From: Candidatus Gastranaerophilales bacterium
GTDB lineage: Bacteria; Cyanobacteriota; Vampirovibrionia; Gastranaerophilales; Gastranaerophilaceae
DNA: 41,096 nucleotides
Reading direction: 5' to 3'
Assembly: GCA_017415185.1 (NCBI GenBank)
Contig: JAFQHZ010000027.1
Coordinates: 1-41,096 of the forward strand
Shown: piece by piece, positions 31,717-40,398 of the stretch
How positions within the stretch are numbered: the stretch's first letter is position 1
Layout: each line of letters starts with the position of its first letter
Position numbers and translations under genes: made by a program
The notes under the pieces: model-generated
The model's input: the letters and a program-made list of their open reading frames with translations, nothing else
Databases searched by the model: none
What the model was told of the DNA's origin: nothing

Positions 31717-33222
31717 ATGAGTAGATTTTTAGCCGTAGTAATAGCAATGCTATTATGCACGACTCGCGCTCTAGCAATGAATGTGGATTCATTTATTGAT
31801 GAAAAAGTGGCGCCAGTAACTGACGCTATTGCTGATGTTATCTTTTTTCAAGTTAGCTTGTTTGGAACAAAAATTCCTTTGATTATTCTTTGGATTTTAT
31901 TTGCAGGCATCTTCTTCACAATATATTTCAAAGGCATTTGTGTTTGGGGATTTAAACATGCAGTTGATATGGTTGCAAAACCTGCTGAAAAATCAAAAGG
32001 TGATTGTGGGGATGTTTCTTCGTTTCAAGCATTAGCAACCGCATTGTCTGGAACAATTGGTATTGGTTCAATTGCTGGTGTTGCAATTTCTATTTCAATT
32101 GGTGGACCCGGAGCTGCTTTTTGGATTTTTGCAGGCGCATTATTGGGGATGTCTATAAAATTTGTTGAAGCAACTTTGGCTGTTAAATACAGAAGATTTA
32201 ACGAAGATGGCTCTGTTTCTGGCGGACCAATGCATTATATTGCCCATGGTTTAACAAGAAAAAAATTAAGATGGCTAGGGCAACCTTTATCTGTTTTATT
32301 TGCAATTTTGTGTATCGGCGGTGGTATAACTGGCGGAAACATGATTCAAATTAACCAAGTTGCAAGACAAATTGCCACAATTACAGGTGGCGAAAATAGC
32401 TTTTTTGTTGGTAATGCTTGGGTATTAGGATTAATTGTTGCAATTTTAATTGCGCTTGTAATTGTAGGCGGTATTAAAGGAATTGCAAAAGTTACTTCAA
32501 TTCTTACTCCTGCAATGTGTGCTTTATATTTGTTAGCTGGTTCAATTGTAATATTAGCAAATATTAAAGCCTTGCCTGCTGCAATTAGTTCAATCTTTGT
32601 TCAAGCATTTGCTCCAGAAGCTGTTGCAGGCGGTATTTTTGGTGTAATCGTAATTGGATTAAGAAGATCTGTTCAATCAAACGAAGCTGGTACTGGCGCT
32701 GCAGCAATTGTTTATGCTGCTGCTCAAACAAAAGAACCTGTTTCTCAAGGTTTTGTTGCTTTATTAGAAACATTTTTAACTGGTGTTCTTTGCTTGTTTA
32801 CATCGTTTGCAATTATATTCTCTGGAGTATTAGACAATGCTCATATTGGAGAAATTTCAGGAATTGAATTGGCTTCAAATGCCTTTGGCACAGTTGCTTC
32901 CTTCTTGCCTATTTTGCTTTCTGTTATTGCAACTCTGTTTGCAATGTCAACATTAATTTCTTGGGCATATTATGGGCAAAAAGCTTGGACTTTTATGTTT
33001 GGCGAAGGCAAAAAACGTGTATTAGCGTTTAATTTAATATATTGTGTATTTATCGTTATTGGTTCTGTTATGAATGTTAAATCAATAATAGATATTACTG
33101 ACGCAATGATGATTGCAATGTGTATTCCAAATGTTATTGCGCTATATGTTCTTTGTCCTGAAGTTAAGAGGGATTTAGAAGGATATTGTCGAAGACATAA
33201 TTTATTCCAAAAGAAATCATAA
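31717..33222 (+). CDS. Sodium/alanine (AgcS-type) amino acid symporter
   Basis: A 501-residue member of the alanine-or-glycine:cation symporter family. Markers are SSFQALATALSGTIGIGSIAGVA, GPGAAFWIFAGALLGMSIKFVEATLAV, VSGGPMHYI, RSVQSNEAGTGAAAIVYAAAQT and STLISWAYYGQKAWTFMFG. About eleven membrane helices. The N-terminus (MSRFLAVVIAMLLCTTRALA) looks like a cleavable signal peptide ahead of a short outside segment; usual AgcS proteins begin nearer to the first helix. An AAAGGG site precedes the ATG; an overlapping 4-codon ORF (31710-31724) shares the region. Confidence 0.95.
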   Translation: MSRFLAVVIAMLLCTTRALAMNVDSFIDEKVAPVTDAIADVIFFQVSLFGTKIPLIILWILFAGIFFTIYFKGICVWGFKHAVDMVAKPAEKSKGDCGDVSSFQALATALSGTIGIGSIAGVAISISIGGPGAAFWIFAGALLGMSIKFVEATLAVKYRRFNEDGSVSGGPMHYIAHGLTRKKLRWLGQPLSVLFAILCIGGGITGGNMIQINQVARQIATITGGENSFFVGNAWVLGLIVAILIALVIVGGIKGIAKVTSILTPAMCALYLLAGSIVILANIKALPAAISSIFVQAFAPEAVAGGIFGVIVIGLRRSVQSNEAGTGAAAIVYAAAQTKEPVSQGFVALLETFLTGVLCLFTSFAIIFSGVLDNAHIGEISGIELASNAFGTVASFLPILLSVIATLFAMSTLISWAYYGQKAWTFMFGEGKKRVLAFNLIYCVFIVIGSVMNVKSIIDITDAMMIAMCIPNVIALYVLCPEVKRDLEGYCRRHNLFQKKS

Positions 33223-33237
33223 AAAATAAAAAACATA

Positions 33238-33275
33238 ATAAAAACCTCTGAAGTAATGAATTTCAGAGGTTTTTT
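33238..33275. terminator. Bidirectional intrinsic terminator
   Basis: AAAACCTCTGAA (33241-33252) pairs with TTCAGAGGTTTT (33262-33273) across a 9-nt loop, with A-run and T-run on the two sides. It serves the symporter gene on the plus strand and rpsT on the minus strand. Confidence 0.85.
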
Positions 33276-33289
33276 AAAATTAAAATTAA

Positions 33290-33559
33290 CTATTGAGCGA
33301 TTAATTTTTTAACTGCTTTTGTTAATCTTGATTTTTTTCTGGCAGCGGTATTTTTGTGTAAAATACCTTTTCCTGCTGCTTTATCGCAAAGTTGGTAAAC
33401 TTTTGAAAGTAATGCATTCAATTCAGTTCTATCTTCGCTAGCTGCACAAGCTAAAACTTTTTTAACAGCAGTTTTGATAGATGTTTTGAAAGCAACGTTT
33501 CTTTCAGTGTTTCTTTGAGCGATAAGTACTCTTTTTTTTGCAGATTTAATATTTGCCAT
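33290..33559 (-). CDS. rpsT: Small ribosomal subunit protein S20
   Basis: An 89-residue S20: MANIKSAKKRVLIAQRNTERN, then a helical Lys/Ala-rich body, and the conserved KGILHKNTAARKKSRL near the end. The start at 33559 is chosen since MANIKS is the universal S20 N-terminus and AAGGAAAG lies just upstream; an in-frame GTG at 33577 would overlap that site. It stands alone and ends at the terminator shared with the symporter gene. Confidence 0.97.
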   Translation of the reverse strand: MANIKSAKKRVLIAQRNTERNVAFKTSIKTAVKKVLACAASEDRTELNALLSKVYQLCDKAAGKGILHKNTAARKKSRLTKAVKKLIAQ

Positions 33560-33665
33560 TGTTTTCTTTCCTTTCACAAATTAACTTAACGTTATCTGCG
33601 AGGGTTTGAGTGAGTATTTGTATAATACACAAAAATAAAAAAAGTTGCAAACAAAGAGAAGTAAT

Positions 33666-33696
33666 TTAAAAACTCGCTTCGGAAAACCAAAGCGAG
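33666..33696 (-). terminator. Flagellin terminator
   Basis: On the minus strand CTCGCTTTGG-TTTT-CCGAAGCGAG (one G-T pair) is followed by TTTTTAAA, 28 nt after the flagellin stop. Confidence 0.85.
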
Positions 33697-33723
33697 CCTT
33701 GTGGAGAGAAAATATTTTGCTTA

Positions 33724-34707
33724 TTAGCCGATTAATTGCAATGCTAATTGTGGAATTGTGTTTGCATTTGCAAGAAGAGCTACGTTGTATTGTTGCATGA
33801 TTTGTTGTGTTGTCATGTTTGTTGCTTCTTGCGCTATGTCTGTATCGGTATAAATGCTTTTTGCTGATTCTAATGATTCAATACGAGTTGATAATGAATC
33901 ATAAGAGCTATCCATTCTGTTTTCGTAAGCGCCTAATAAGCCACGTCTTGTTGAAAGCTCAGAAATTGCATTTTGAACTGATGCCATATAATTTCTGCAA
34001 TTTTCGTTTGTTGGGTCAAATGCGCTTTCAAGACCCGTTGTTGCTCCATTGTATTCTGCGCCATCTTTTTCATAATAATATTTTGTTGCAATAGAACCAT
34101 CGTCTTGAATTTCTTCTTTTGGGATAATTATATCGCCATTATCAAGTTTTAAAGCATCAGGGTTTAAGTTTCCTGGTAAAATTGCTTTTAATGATTCAAC
34201 GTGGCAATCTGTAAGGGCTTCAGAAATGTCTAAGATTGATGAAGAAGTTTCATCCGGACCCATTTGAACAATGATAGAATCAACGCTTCCATCAAGCATT
34301 GTTTTTCCATTGAAGTTTGTTGATTCAGCAAGTCTGTTGATTTCGTCTAATCTTTCGATGATTTCTCTTACTGCTGCTGTTCTTGAATCGATATCGTTTG
34401 TGTCGTTTGCCATATTAACCAAAAGATCGTTAATTCTTTGGAAATGGTCGCCGATTGATACCATACCATCCTCTGCAATTGTTAAAAAGCTTGTTGCATT
34501 TTGGATGTTGTTTTGAGCTTGTTTTGAGCCTCTAATTAAGGCTTCCATGTTTTCTGAAATTACCAATCCTGCAGCGTCGTCACCTGCTCTGTTAATTTTT
34601 AGACCTGTGGATAATTTTTCCATTGTGTCTGTTAATTTTGATGTAACAGTGTTAAGGTTTACACGGGCTGTATAGGAAGGTATGTTTGTTCCTAAAGTAA
34701 TAGCCAT
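33724..34707 (-). CDS. fliC: Flagellin
   Basis: A 327-residue filament protein. The N-terminal D0/D1 region is canonical: NLNTVTSKLTDTMEKLSTGLKIN..AGDDAAGLVISENM, then NIQNATSFLTIAEDGM. The C-terminal D1/D0 region has SRIESLESAKSIYTDTDIAQEATNMTTQQIMQQ and ends LALQLIG. The central variable domain is short (about 90 residues), so this is a compact flagellin. GGAGAG lies 6 nt before the ATG. A sigma28-type promoter is visible upstream, so it is a class III type flagellar gene. It supports motility together with FlhB. Confidence 0.96.
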   Translation of the reverse strand: MAITLGTNIPSYTARVNLNTVTSKLTDTMEKLSTGLKINRAGDDAAGLVISENMEALIRGSKQAQNNIQNATSFLTIAEDGMVSIGDHFQRINDLLVNMANDTNDIDSRTAAVREIIERLDEINRLAESTNFNGKTMLDGSVDSIIVQMGPDETSSSILDISEALTDCHVESLKAILPGNLNPDALKLDNGDIIIPKEEIQDDGSIATKYYYEKDGAEYNGATTGLESAFDPTNENCRNYMASVQNAISELSTRRGLLGAYENRMDSSYDSLSTRIESLESAKSIYTDTDIAQEATNMTTQQIMQQYNVALLANANTIPQLALQLIG

Positions 34708-34737
34708 TTTTTTCTCTCCATAATTTTGATACTTTTT

Positions 34738-34764
34738 ATATCGTTTAATATTTTTTATACTTTA
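34738..34764 (-). promoter_or_regulatory. Sigma28 (FliA)-type promoter of flagellin
   Basis: On the minus strand TAAAGTAT (34764-34757), 11 nt, then AACGATAT (34745-34738) compare with the consensus TAAAGTTT-N11-GCCGATAA. Predicted start near 34731, a 24-nt leader with GGAGAG. A second TAAAGTAT lies 21 bp further upstream (34785-34778). Confidence 0.6.
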
Positions 34765-34901
34765 GTTTAATTTTCTCATACTTTAGTTAGAGAAAAACCA
34801 AAAAACCTTATTATCATTGGTTTTTAACACCTTAACAAAAAAAATAAAATATCCCCCATTTGTATTAGAAAAACAAAATTTTATGTTAAAATAGTCTTGT
34901 T

Positions 34902-35627
34902 ATGCCGCATTTTTTAATAAAAAAAGAAGAAATAAAAGAAAATATGATTGAACTTTGCGAAAATGAAAATCTTTTTCATTTGACCAAAGTTTTAAGAATA
35001 AAAGAACATCAAAAAGTTAAATTTATTGATTCAGATAAAAATGTTTATTTTTGCGAAGTGCTTAGTGTTTCAAAGCATTCTTTGAGCGCAAAAATTCTTG
35101 AAAAGGTTGTTTCAAATAGAGTTTTAAATAATAATATCGTCCTTGTTCAATCAATTCTTGCAACAGATGCGCAAAATCTTTTGATTGCAAATGCTACACA
35201 AACAGGTATTAAAAAGATTTATCCTGTAATTTCTGATAATGTTTCTGTTTCTTTGAGTTCTTTAAAAGGAAAAGTTGAAAAATGGAGCAAAATTGCAAAT
35301 GAGAATTTTAAGCAATGCGAAAGAGCAGATATGCCCGAGATTCTTGAAATTGCCAAATTGAAAGAAATTTTATCCCAATTTAAAAAAGAAAATGTTTTAA
35401 TTTTTGCTGAAAAATTAGAAAACACAACCTTAAATGAATGCATTAAAGATTTAGATTTAAGTTCTGAAATTGCTTGTGTAATTGGACCAGAAGGCGGATT
35501 TTCGCAAGAAGAATTTGAATATTTTATTGCTCAAGGATATAAATTAATTACATTAGGAAAAATGATATATAAAGCTCCAAACGCCGTGACTGTCGGAATT
35601 TCTAATATTGTTTCAAGGATTGAGTAA
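34902..35627 (+). CDS. rsmE: 16S rRNA (uracil1498-N3)-methyltransferase
   Basis: A 241-residue SPOUT-class SAM methyltransferase, with an N-terminal PUA-like domain (LTKVLRIKEHQKVKFIDSDKNVYFCEV) and C-terminal SPOUT knot (IGPEGGFSQEEFE, then KLITLGKMIYKAPNA). The usual knot end L-G-x-x-I-L-R-x-E-T-A is changed to LGKMIYKAPNA, a divergence worth noting. No Shine-Dalgarno sequence; TG-T-TAAAAT ends 9 nt before the ATG. The stop overlaps the cca start (TAATG), so the two are coupled. Confidence 0.93.
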   Translation: MPHFLIKKEEIKENMIELCENENLFHLTKVLRIKEHQKVKFIDSDKNVYFCEVLSVSKHSLSAKILEKVVSNRVLNNNIVLVQSILATDAQNLLIANATQTGIKKIYPVISDNVSVSLSSLKGKVEKWSKIANENFKQCERADMPEILEIAKLKEILSQFKKENVLIFAEKLENTTLNECIKDLDLSSEIACVIGPEGGFSQEEFEYFIAQGYKLITLGKMIYKAPNAVTVGISNIVSRIE

Positions 35628-36967
35628 TGTTTTTAGATAATGTTTTAGATTCAATTAAAGAAATAATTAAAGACAAAAAAGTTTATCTTGTTGGCGGTTA
35701 TTTGAGGAATTATTTTTTAAATAATAAAATTTCTTTTGATAGAGATTTAGTTGTTTTGGGTGATTCAAAAGCTTTAGCAATCGAGATTTCTGAAAAATTA
35801 AATGGAACTTTCATTGAACTTGATAGCGAAAATGAAATTTATAGAGTTGTTCTTCAAGATAAAATAAATTATTTTGATATTTCAAAAATGCTTAATAATA
35901 GCCTAAAAGAGGATATTAAAAGGCGAGATTTCACCATAAATTCTATTTTTTATGATTTAAACGAAAACAAAATAATTGATTTATTTAATGGTGTTGAAGA
36001 TATTAAAAGAAAAGTTTTAAGAACTATTGATTTTAACAATTTTATTGATGACCCTTTGAGATTTTTAAGGCTTTATCGCTTTTTTTCTTTGCTGGGTTTT
36101 AAAATTGAAGAAGACTTATCTTTGTTTGTTAAAAATAATTTTAATCTTATAAAAACCGTTGCTAAAGAAAGAATTAATTATGAAATAATCAAAATTTTTG
36201 AAGGAGAATTCGTCGTTGAAACTCTTTTAAAAATGTATGAAGATGGAATTTTAGAGCTTATTTTTCCTTTTGTTAAAGAAATTAAAAGAATTCCAAATAA
36301 TTCTCATCACCATCTTGATTTGATTCACCATTCGATTGAAACAGTTAAACAAATTAAAACAGATAACCCAATATTAAAAATTGCCGCTTTTTATCATGAT
36401 ATTGGCAAGCCTTCAACTTGGACGATTGAGCCTGTTGGACGACATCGTTTCATTGGGCATGATATTGTTGGCGCTAAACTTGCGCAAAAAGAATTAGAAG
36501 AACTTAAATTTTCAAATAAGCAAATAAGCTATATTTCAAAAATGATAAAATATCATATTTATCCTGCAAGCTTGATTAATAGCGCCGAAAACAAAAAAGC
36601 ATTTGCAAGATTTGTTAGAAAATTAGGAATTGATACACCCGATATAATCGCTCTTGCAAGAGCAGATAGACTTTCTGCTCTTGGGGAAGCAATAGATAAA
36701 GATATACTTGAAAAATCTTTAAACCATCTTGATGAATTGCAAAAATATTATGATGAAGTTAAAGAATTAGCAAATTCGCCAAAAAGCCTATTGGATGGCA
36801 GAGAAATAATGGAAATATTGAATTTAAAGCCATCAAAAGTAATTGGAGAAATTATTGAAGAAATAAAAGAAAATCAACTTTCTGGCGATATAAAAACCAA
36901 AGAAGAAGCAATAATTTTTATAAAAAATAAAGCCGCTAAAGGACTCTTTAACGGCACTAAAAATTAA
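35627..36967 (+). CDS. cca: CCA-adding tRNA nucleotidyltransferase with HD domain
   Basis: A 446-residue class II nucleotidyltransferase. Head domain: VGGYLRNYFL, then the catalytic DRD in SFDRDLVV and the RRDFTINSIFY motif; neck: DPLRFLRLYRFFSLLGF. A C-terminal HD domain (AAFYHDIGKPSTW) follows, as in CCA-adding or poly(A) polymerase-like proteins. It adds or repairs the tRNA 3' CCA, and none of the three tRNA genes here encodes CCA. Some lineages split A- and CC-adding roles, so the exact specificity is not certain. Coupled to rsmE. Confidence 0.92.
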   Translation: MFLDNVLDSIKEIIKDKKVYLVGGYLRNYFLNNKISFDRDLVVLGDSKALAIEISEKLNGTFIELDSENEIYRVVLQDKINYFDISKMLNNSLKEDIKRRDFTINSIFYDLNENKIIDLFNGVEDIKRKVLRTIDFNNFIDDPLRFLRLYRFFSLLGFKIEEDLSLFVKNNFNLIKTVAKERINYEIIKIFEGEFVVETLLKMYEDGILELIFPFVKEIKRIPNNSHHHLDLIHHSIETVKQIKTDNPILKIAAFYHDIGKPSTWTIEPVGRHRFIGHDIVGAKLAQKELEELKFSNKQISYISKMIKYHIYPASLINSAENKKAFARFVRKLGIDTPDIIALARADRLSALGEAIDKDILEKSLNHLDELQKYYDEVKELANSPKSLLDGREIMEILNLKPSKVIGEIIEEIKENQLSGDIKTKEEAIIFIKNKAAKGLFNGTKN

Positions 36968-36997
36968 ACAATAGAGGAGAATAAGGAAAAACTTCTC

Positions 36998-37390
36998 TTA
37001 CTCTGCAGCGAAAATTTGCGCTGCAAGAGCTAATTTTTGATCATCTGCAAACATTCCAGGGAATTCTGCGTCTAAAACGTTTGCAATGTTATCAACTCCG
37101 GATTCAAATTCTGCCATCGCGGCTTCAATGTCGCTAATGCGGTTTTCGTCTAAATAATCAGCAGGATTTGGTGCTTGTGGCTCAGTTTTGCTGATAAATG
37201 CCAAATTTTGCATACCTGCAATGCCTAGTGCATTTAAAATGCTATCTGCACTAGAAGCGCTAATGCCTTGTGCTTGTGCTTGTGCGTTTTGTGTTTGTGC
37301 TTCGCTTGCGTTCTCTTTGCTATTGTTAGCTGCTCCACTGCCTGAAGAGCCGATGGAATAATTTCCAAATTTTACTTGATTAACGTCCAT
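36998..37390 (-). CDS. Ala/Gln/Ser-rich hypothetical protein, 130 aa
   Basis: I do not recognise this protein. It opens MDVNQVKFGNYSIG, has a Gly/Ser stretch, then an Ala/Gln repeat-like segment (AQTQNAQAQAQG, about 33-44), and an Asp/Glu/Ala-rich helical C-terminus (DIEAAMAEFESGVDNIANVL...). It has no signal peptide and no membrane segment. It has much more Ala than its neighbours and only four Lys. The Shine-Dalgarno sequence AAGGAGAAG close to the ATG is strong, so it is likely well translated. It is flanked by cca (convergent) and uvrA (divergent), alone as a unit. Confidence 0.75.
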   Translation of the reverse strand: MDVNQVKFGNYSIGSSGSGAANNSKENASEAQTQNAQAQAQGISASSADSILNALGIAGMQNLAFISKTEPQAPNPADYLDENRISDIEAAMAEFESGVDNIANVLDAEFPGMFADDQKLALAAQIFAAE

Positions 37391-37523
37391 TGTCTTCTCC
37401 TTATTGTTTAATATGCTTTATTGTCTATGTAATTATTTACGACAGGATTTCTATTAAACTTTAGGTTTTTAATTTCTTTTGTAACATTACGTTACATTTC
37501 TTGAAGAAAGCTATAAATTTGCG

Positions 37524-37532
37524 TGATATAAT
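37524..37532 (+). promoter_or_regulatory. Extended -10 promoter 6 nt from uvrA
   Basis: TGA-TATAAT then TTCACT then ATG at 37539. There is no Shine-Dalgarno sequence, so a leaderless message is predicted. No LexA-like or other operator palindrome is evident. Confidence 0.55.
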
Positions 37533-37538
37533 TTCACT

Positions 37539-40364
37539 ATGAACGATTTTATTGAAATTTTTAAGGCTAATGAGCATAATTTGAATTCAGTCGATGTTAA
37601 AATTCCAAAAGGGGAATTGACCGTTTTTTCAGGGGTTTCGGGTTCTGGGAAGAGTTCCCTTGCTTTTGATACTATTTTTGCTGAAGGTCAAAGACGCTAC
37701 GTTGAAAGTCTTTCTACTTATGCTCGTCAGTTTTTAGGACAAATGGATAAGCCTGACGTTGAAAGAATTGATGGCTTATCGCCTGCTGTATCAATAGATC
37801 AGAAATCGACTTCAAATAATCCTCGCTCAACTGTCGGAACAATTACGGAAATTTATGATTATTTAAGACTTTTGTATGCTAGGGTTGGAGTTCCTCATTG
37901 TCCAAAATGTGGTCAAATTATTACTCCTCAAACAATTGACGAAATTACAGAACAAATTTTAAAATTGGGTGAAGGTACCAAAATTCAAATTTTATCTCCA
38001 ATCGTTAGGGCAAAAAAAGGCGAATATAAACAAATGCTCTCTGGGCTTTTAAGCGAAGGCTTTATGAGGGTTCGAATTGATGGGCAGATTTATAACCTCG
38101 AAGAGGATGAAATTGAATTAACAAAAAATCAAAAACATACTATTGAAATCGTTGTCGATAGAATTATTGTTAAAGAATCTGCAAAATCTCGAATTTTTGA
38201 TTCGGCGCAAACTGCGCTTTTGCGTGCTGATGGGTTGGTGATAGTAAATAAAATTGAAGATAATTCTGATATTGTTTTTTCAGAAAAACTGGCATGCCCT
38301 AATTGCAATATAAGTTTTGAAGAATTGACCCCTCGTTTGATGAGTTTTAACAATCCTCAAGGTGCTTGCCCTGTTTGCCATGGGATAGGTGCGCATTATG
38401 AAATTAGTCCTGATTTGGTTGTTCCAGATAGTGAAAAATCGCTTTCAGCTGGCGCTATTTATCCTTGGGCAAAAACTGCAAACCCTTATTATTCCGATGT
38501 TTTAAAATCAGTTTGCGAACATTACAAAATTGATTTTGAAGCGCCATTTAAAAGCTTAACTCCTGCTCAAAAAGGCATAATTCTTTATGGAAACGGCGAT
38601 GAAAAAATTAAAATGTATTATGCTGATTTTGGCACAAAACATTATCGCACACACGTTATGAGCTATCAGGGTGTTATTCCTTATTTAACAAAAAAATATG
38701 AATCTGATTCTGATGTTGTTCGAGCTGAAATTGAAAAATATATGATAACAAACCCTTGCAAAGCATGCAATGGAGGAAGATTAAACCCTTTTGCGTTGAG
38801 CGTTAAAATTAATGATAAAAATATTTTCGAATTTTGCTCAATGTCTGTTAAGGAAGAATATGAGTTTGTTAAAGAATTATATTTGGTTTTAGACGAATTT
38901 AAATTAAAAATCGCCAAGCAAGTTCTTGACGAAATAAGAGAAAGATTAAAATTTTTGCTCGATGTTGGTTTGGGATATTTAACCCTTGCTCGAAGCGCAG
39001 GCACTTTGTCGGGCGGTGAAGCTCAAAGAATTCGCCTTGCAACACAGATTGGCTCTGGATTATCTGGGGTTTTATATGTTTTAGACGAGCCTTCTATTGG
39101 TCTTCATCAAAGAGACAACGATATGTTGATTTCAACATTAATGAAATTAAGAAATTTAGGAAACACTTTAATCGTTGTTGAACACGATGAAGACACTATG
39201 GAAGCAGCTGATTATATTGTTGATATTGGTCCTTATGCTGGTGTTAAGGGTGGAAATATTGTTGCTTGTGGCACTTTGGACGATATTAAAAAATGTCCTG
39301 ATTCTTTAACGGGTAAATATTTATCAGGAAAAAGGAAAATCCCTGTTCCAAAAGAGCGTCGAGAAGGAAACGGAGAATTTTTAGAAGTTAAAAATGCTCA
39401 TAAGAATAATTTGAAAAATATTGATGTTAATATTCCATTAGGAAAAATTGTTGCGATAACTGGAGTTTCAGGCTCTGGCAAATCAACATTAGTTACAGAT
39501 ATAATTTCGCAATATGCCCAACACGAGTTGCTTAAAAACAAACCAAAGCCTCAAGGGGTGGATTCCATTAAAGGTTTTAAAAACATCGACAAATTGGTTA
39601 TTGTCGACCAATCTCCAATTGGAAGAACTCCAAGGTCAAATCCTGCAACTTATACTGATGTTTTCACGCACATTAGAGAACTTTTTGCAATGACTCCTGA
39701 AGCAAAAATGAGAGGATATAAGCAAGGAAGATTTTCTTTTAATGTTAAAGGTGGAAGATGTGAAAAATGTTGCGGTGATGGGCTTTTGAAGATTGAAATG
39801 AACTTTTTGTCTGATGTTTACGTTACATGTGATGTATGCAAGGGAAAAAGATATAATCAAGAAACGCTAGAGGTTAAATATAAAGGAAAAAATATTTCCG
39901 ATGTTTTGGAGATGTCTGTTGCGCAAGCGCTTGAATTTTTCCAAAATGTTCCAAAAATCGCATCAAGATTGCAAACATTGTATGATGTTGGTTTGGATTA
40001 TATTAAACTAGGACAAAGCGCAACAACGCTTTCTGGCGGAGAAGCTCAAAGGGTGAAACTGGCACTTGAGTTAAACAAAAGAGCAACGGGAAAAACTTTG
40101 TATGTTTTAGACGAACCTTCAACGGGACTTCATTTTTATGATATCGATAAGCTTATGAAAATGCTTCATCAGCTTGCTGATAGCGGAAATACTGTATTAA
40201 TTATTGAACATAATATGGATATAATAAAATGTGCTGATTGGATAATTGATCTTGGTCCTGAAGGGGGAGATGGCGGTGGCGAGATAGTTTTTAAAGGAAC
40301 ACCTGAACAAATTATTAAGTCTAAAGCAAGCTATACAGGTAAATATTTAAAAAAATATTTATAG
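37539..40364 (+). CDS. uvrA: Excinuclease ABC subunit A
   Basis: A 941-residue UvrA, the damage-sensing ATPase of nucleotide excision repair. Two ABC modules: Walker A GVSGSGKSS at 32-40 and GVSGSGKST in the second half; LSGGEAQR signatures in both; Walker B VLDEPSIGLH and VLDEPSTGLH. Zinc-binding Cys sets are CPNC..CPVC in the first half and CEKCCGDG...CDVCKGKRYN in the second. A further CPKC...(37900 region) and CKACNGGR are also seen. Full length. Alone as a transcription unit; the small exported gene starts 35 nt after. Confidence 0.98.
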   Translation: MNDFIEIFKANEHNLNSVDVKIPKGELTVFSGVSGSGKSSLAFDTIFAEGQRRYVESLSTYARQFLGQMDKPDVERIDGLSPAVSIDQKSTSNNPRSTVGTITEIYDYLRLLYARVGVPHCPKCGQIITPQTIDEITEQILKLGEGTKIQILSPIVRAKKGEYKQMLSGLLSEGFMRVRIDGQIYNLEEDEIELTKNQKHTIEIVVDRIIVKESAKSRIFDSAQTALLRADGLVIVNKIEDNSDIVFSEKLACPNCNISFEELTPRLMSFNNPQGACPVCHGIGAHYEISPDLVVPDSEKSLSAGAIYPWAKTANPYYSDVLKSVCEHYKIDFEAPFKSLTPAQKGIILYGNGDEKIKMYYADFGTKHYRTHVMSYQGVIPYLTKKYESDSDVVRAEIEKYMITNPCKACNGGRLNPFALSVKINDKNIFEFCSMSVKEEYEFVKELYLVLDEFKLKIAKQVLDEIRERLKFLLDVGLGYLTLARSAGTLSGGEAQRIRLATQIGSGLSGVLYVLDEPSIGLHQRDNDMLISTLMKLRNLGNTLIVVEHDEDTMEAADYIVDIGPYAGVKGGNIVACGTLDDIKKCPDSLTGKYLSGKRKIPVPKERREGNGEFLEVKNAHKNNLKNIDVNIPLGKIVAITGVSGSGKSTLVTDIISQYAQHELLKNKPKPQGVDSIKGFKNIDKLVIVDQSPIGRTPRSNPATYTDVFTHIRELFAMTPEAKMRGYKQGRFSFNVKGGRCEKCCGDGLLKIEMNFLSDVYVTCDVCKGKRYNQETLEVKYKGKNISDVLEMSVAQALEFFQNVPKIASRLQTLYDVGLDYIKLGQSATTLSGGEAQRVKLALELNKRATGKTLYVLDEPSTGLHFYDIDKLMKMLHQLADSGNTVLIIEHNMDIIKCADWIIDLGPEGGDGGGEIVFKGTPEQIIKSKASYTGKYLKKYL

Positions 40365-40370
40365 TATAAT
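40365..40370 (+). promoter_or_regulatory. Possible -10 box of the small exported protein gene
   Basis: TATAAT sits immediately after the uvrA TAG stop and 28 nt before the next ATG. The gene then has an ordinary leader with AAAGGATG, in contrast to the leaderless-type starts. The -35 is weak. Confidence 0.4.
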
Positions 40371-40398
40371 AAAGTAGCAAATAAAAAAGGATGGATAA

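Noticed and set aside
31710-31724. Four-codon ORF (Met-Asp-Tyr-Glu-stop) overlapping the symporter start
   Set aside because: Possible regulatory upstream ORF, but such short frames are common by chance and nothing else supports it; the ribosome site could serve either ATG.
36938-36961. GCCG...CGGC stem near the end of cca
   Set aside because: It lies within the coding region and has no following T-run, so I do not call it a terminator.
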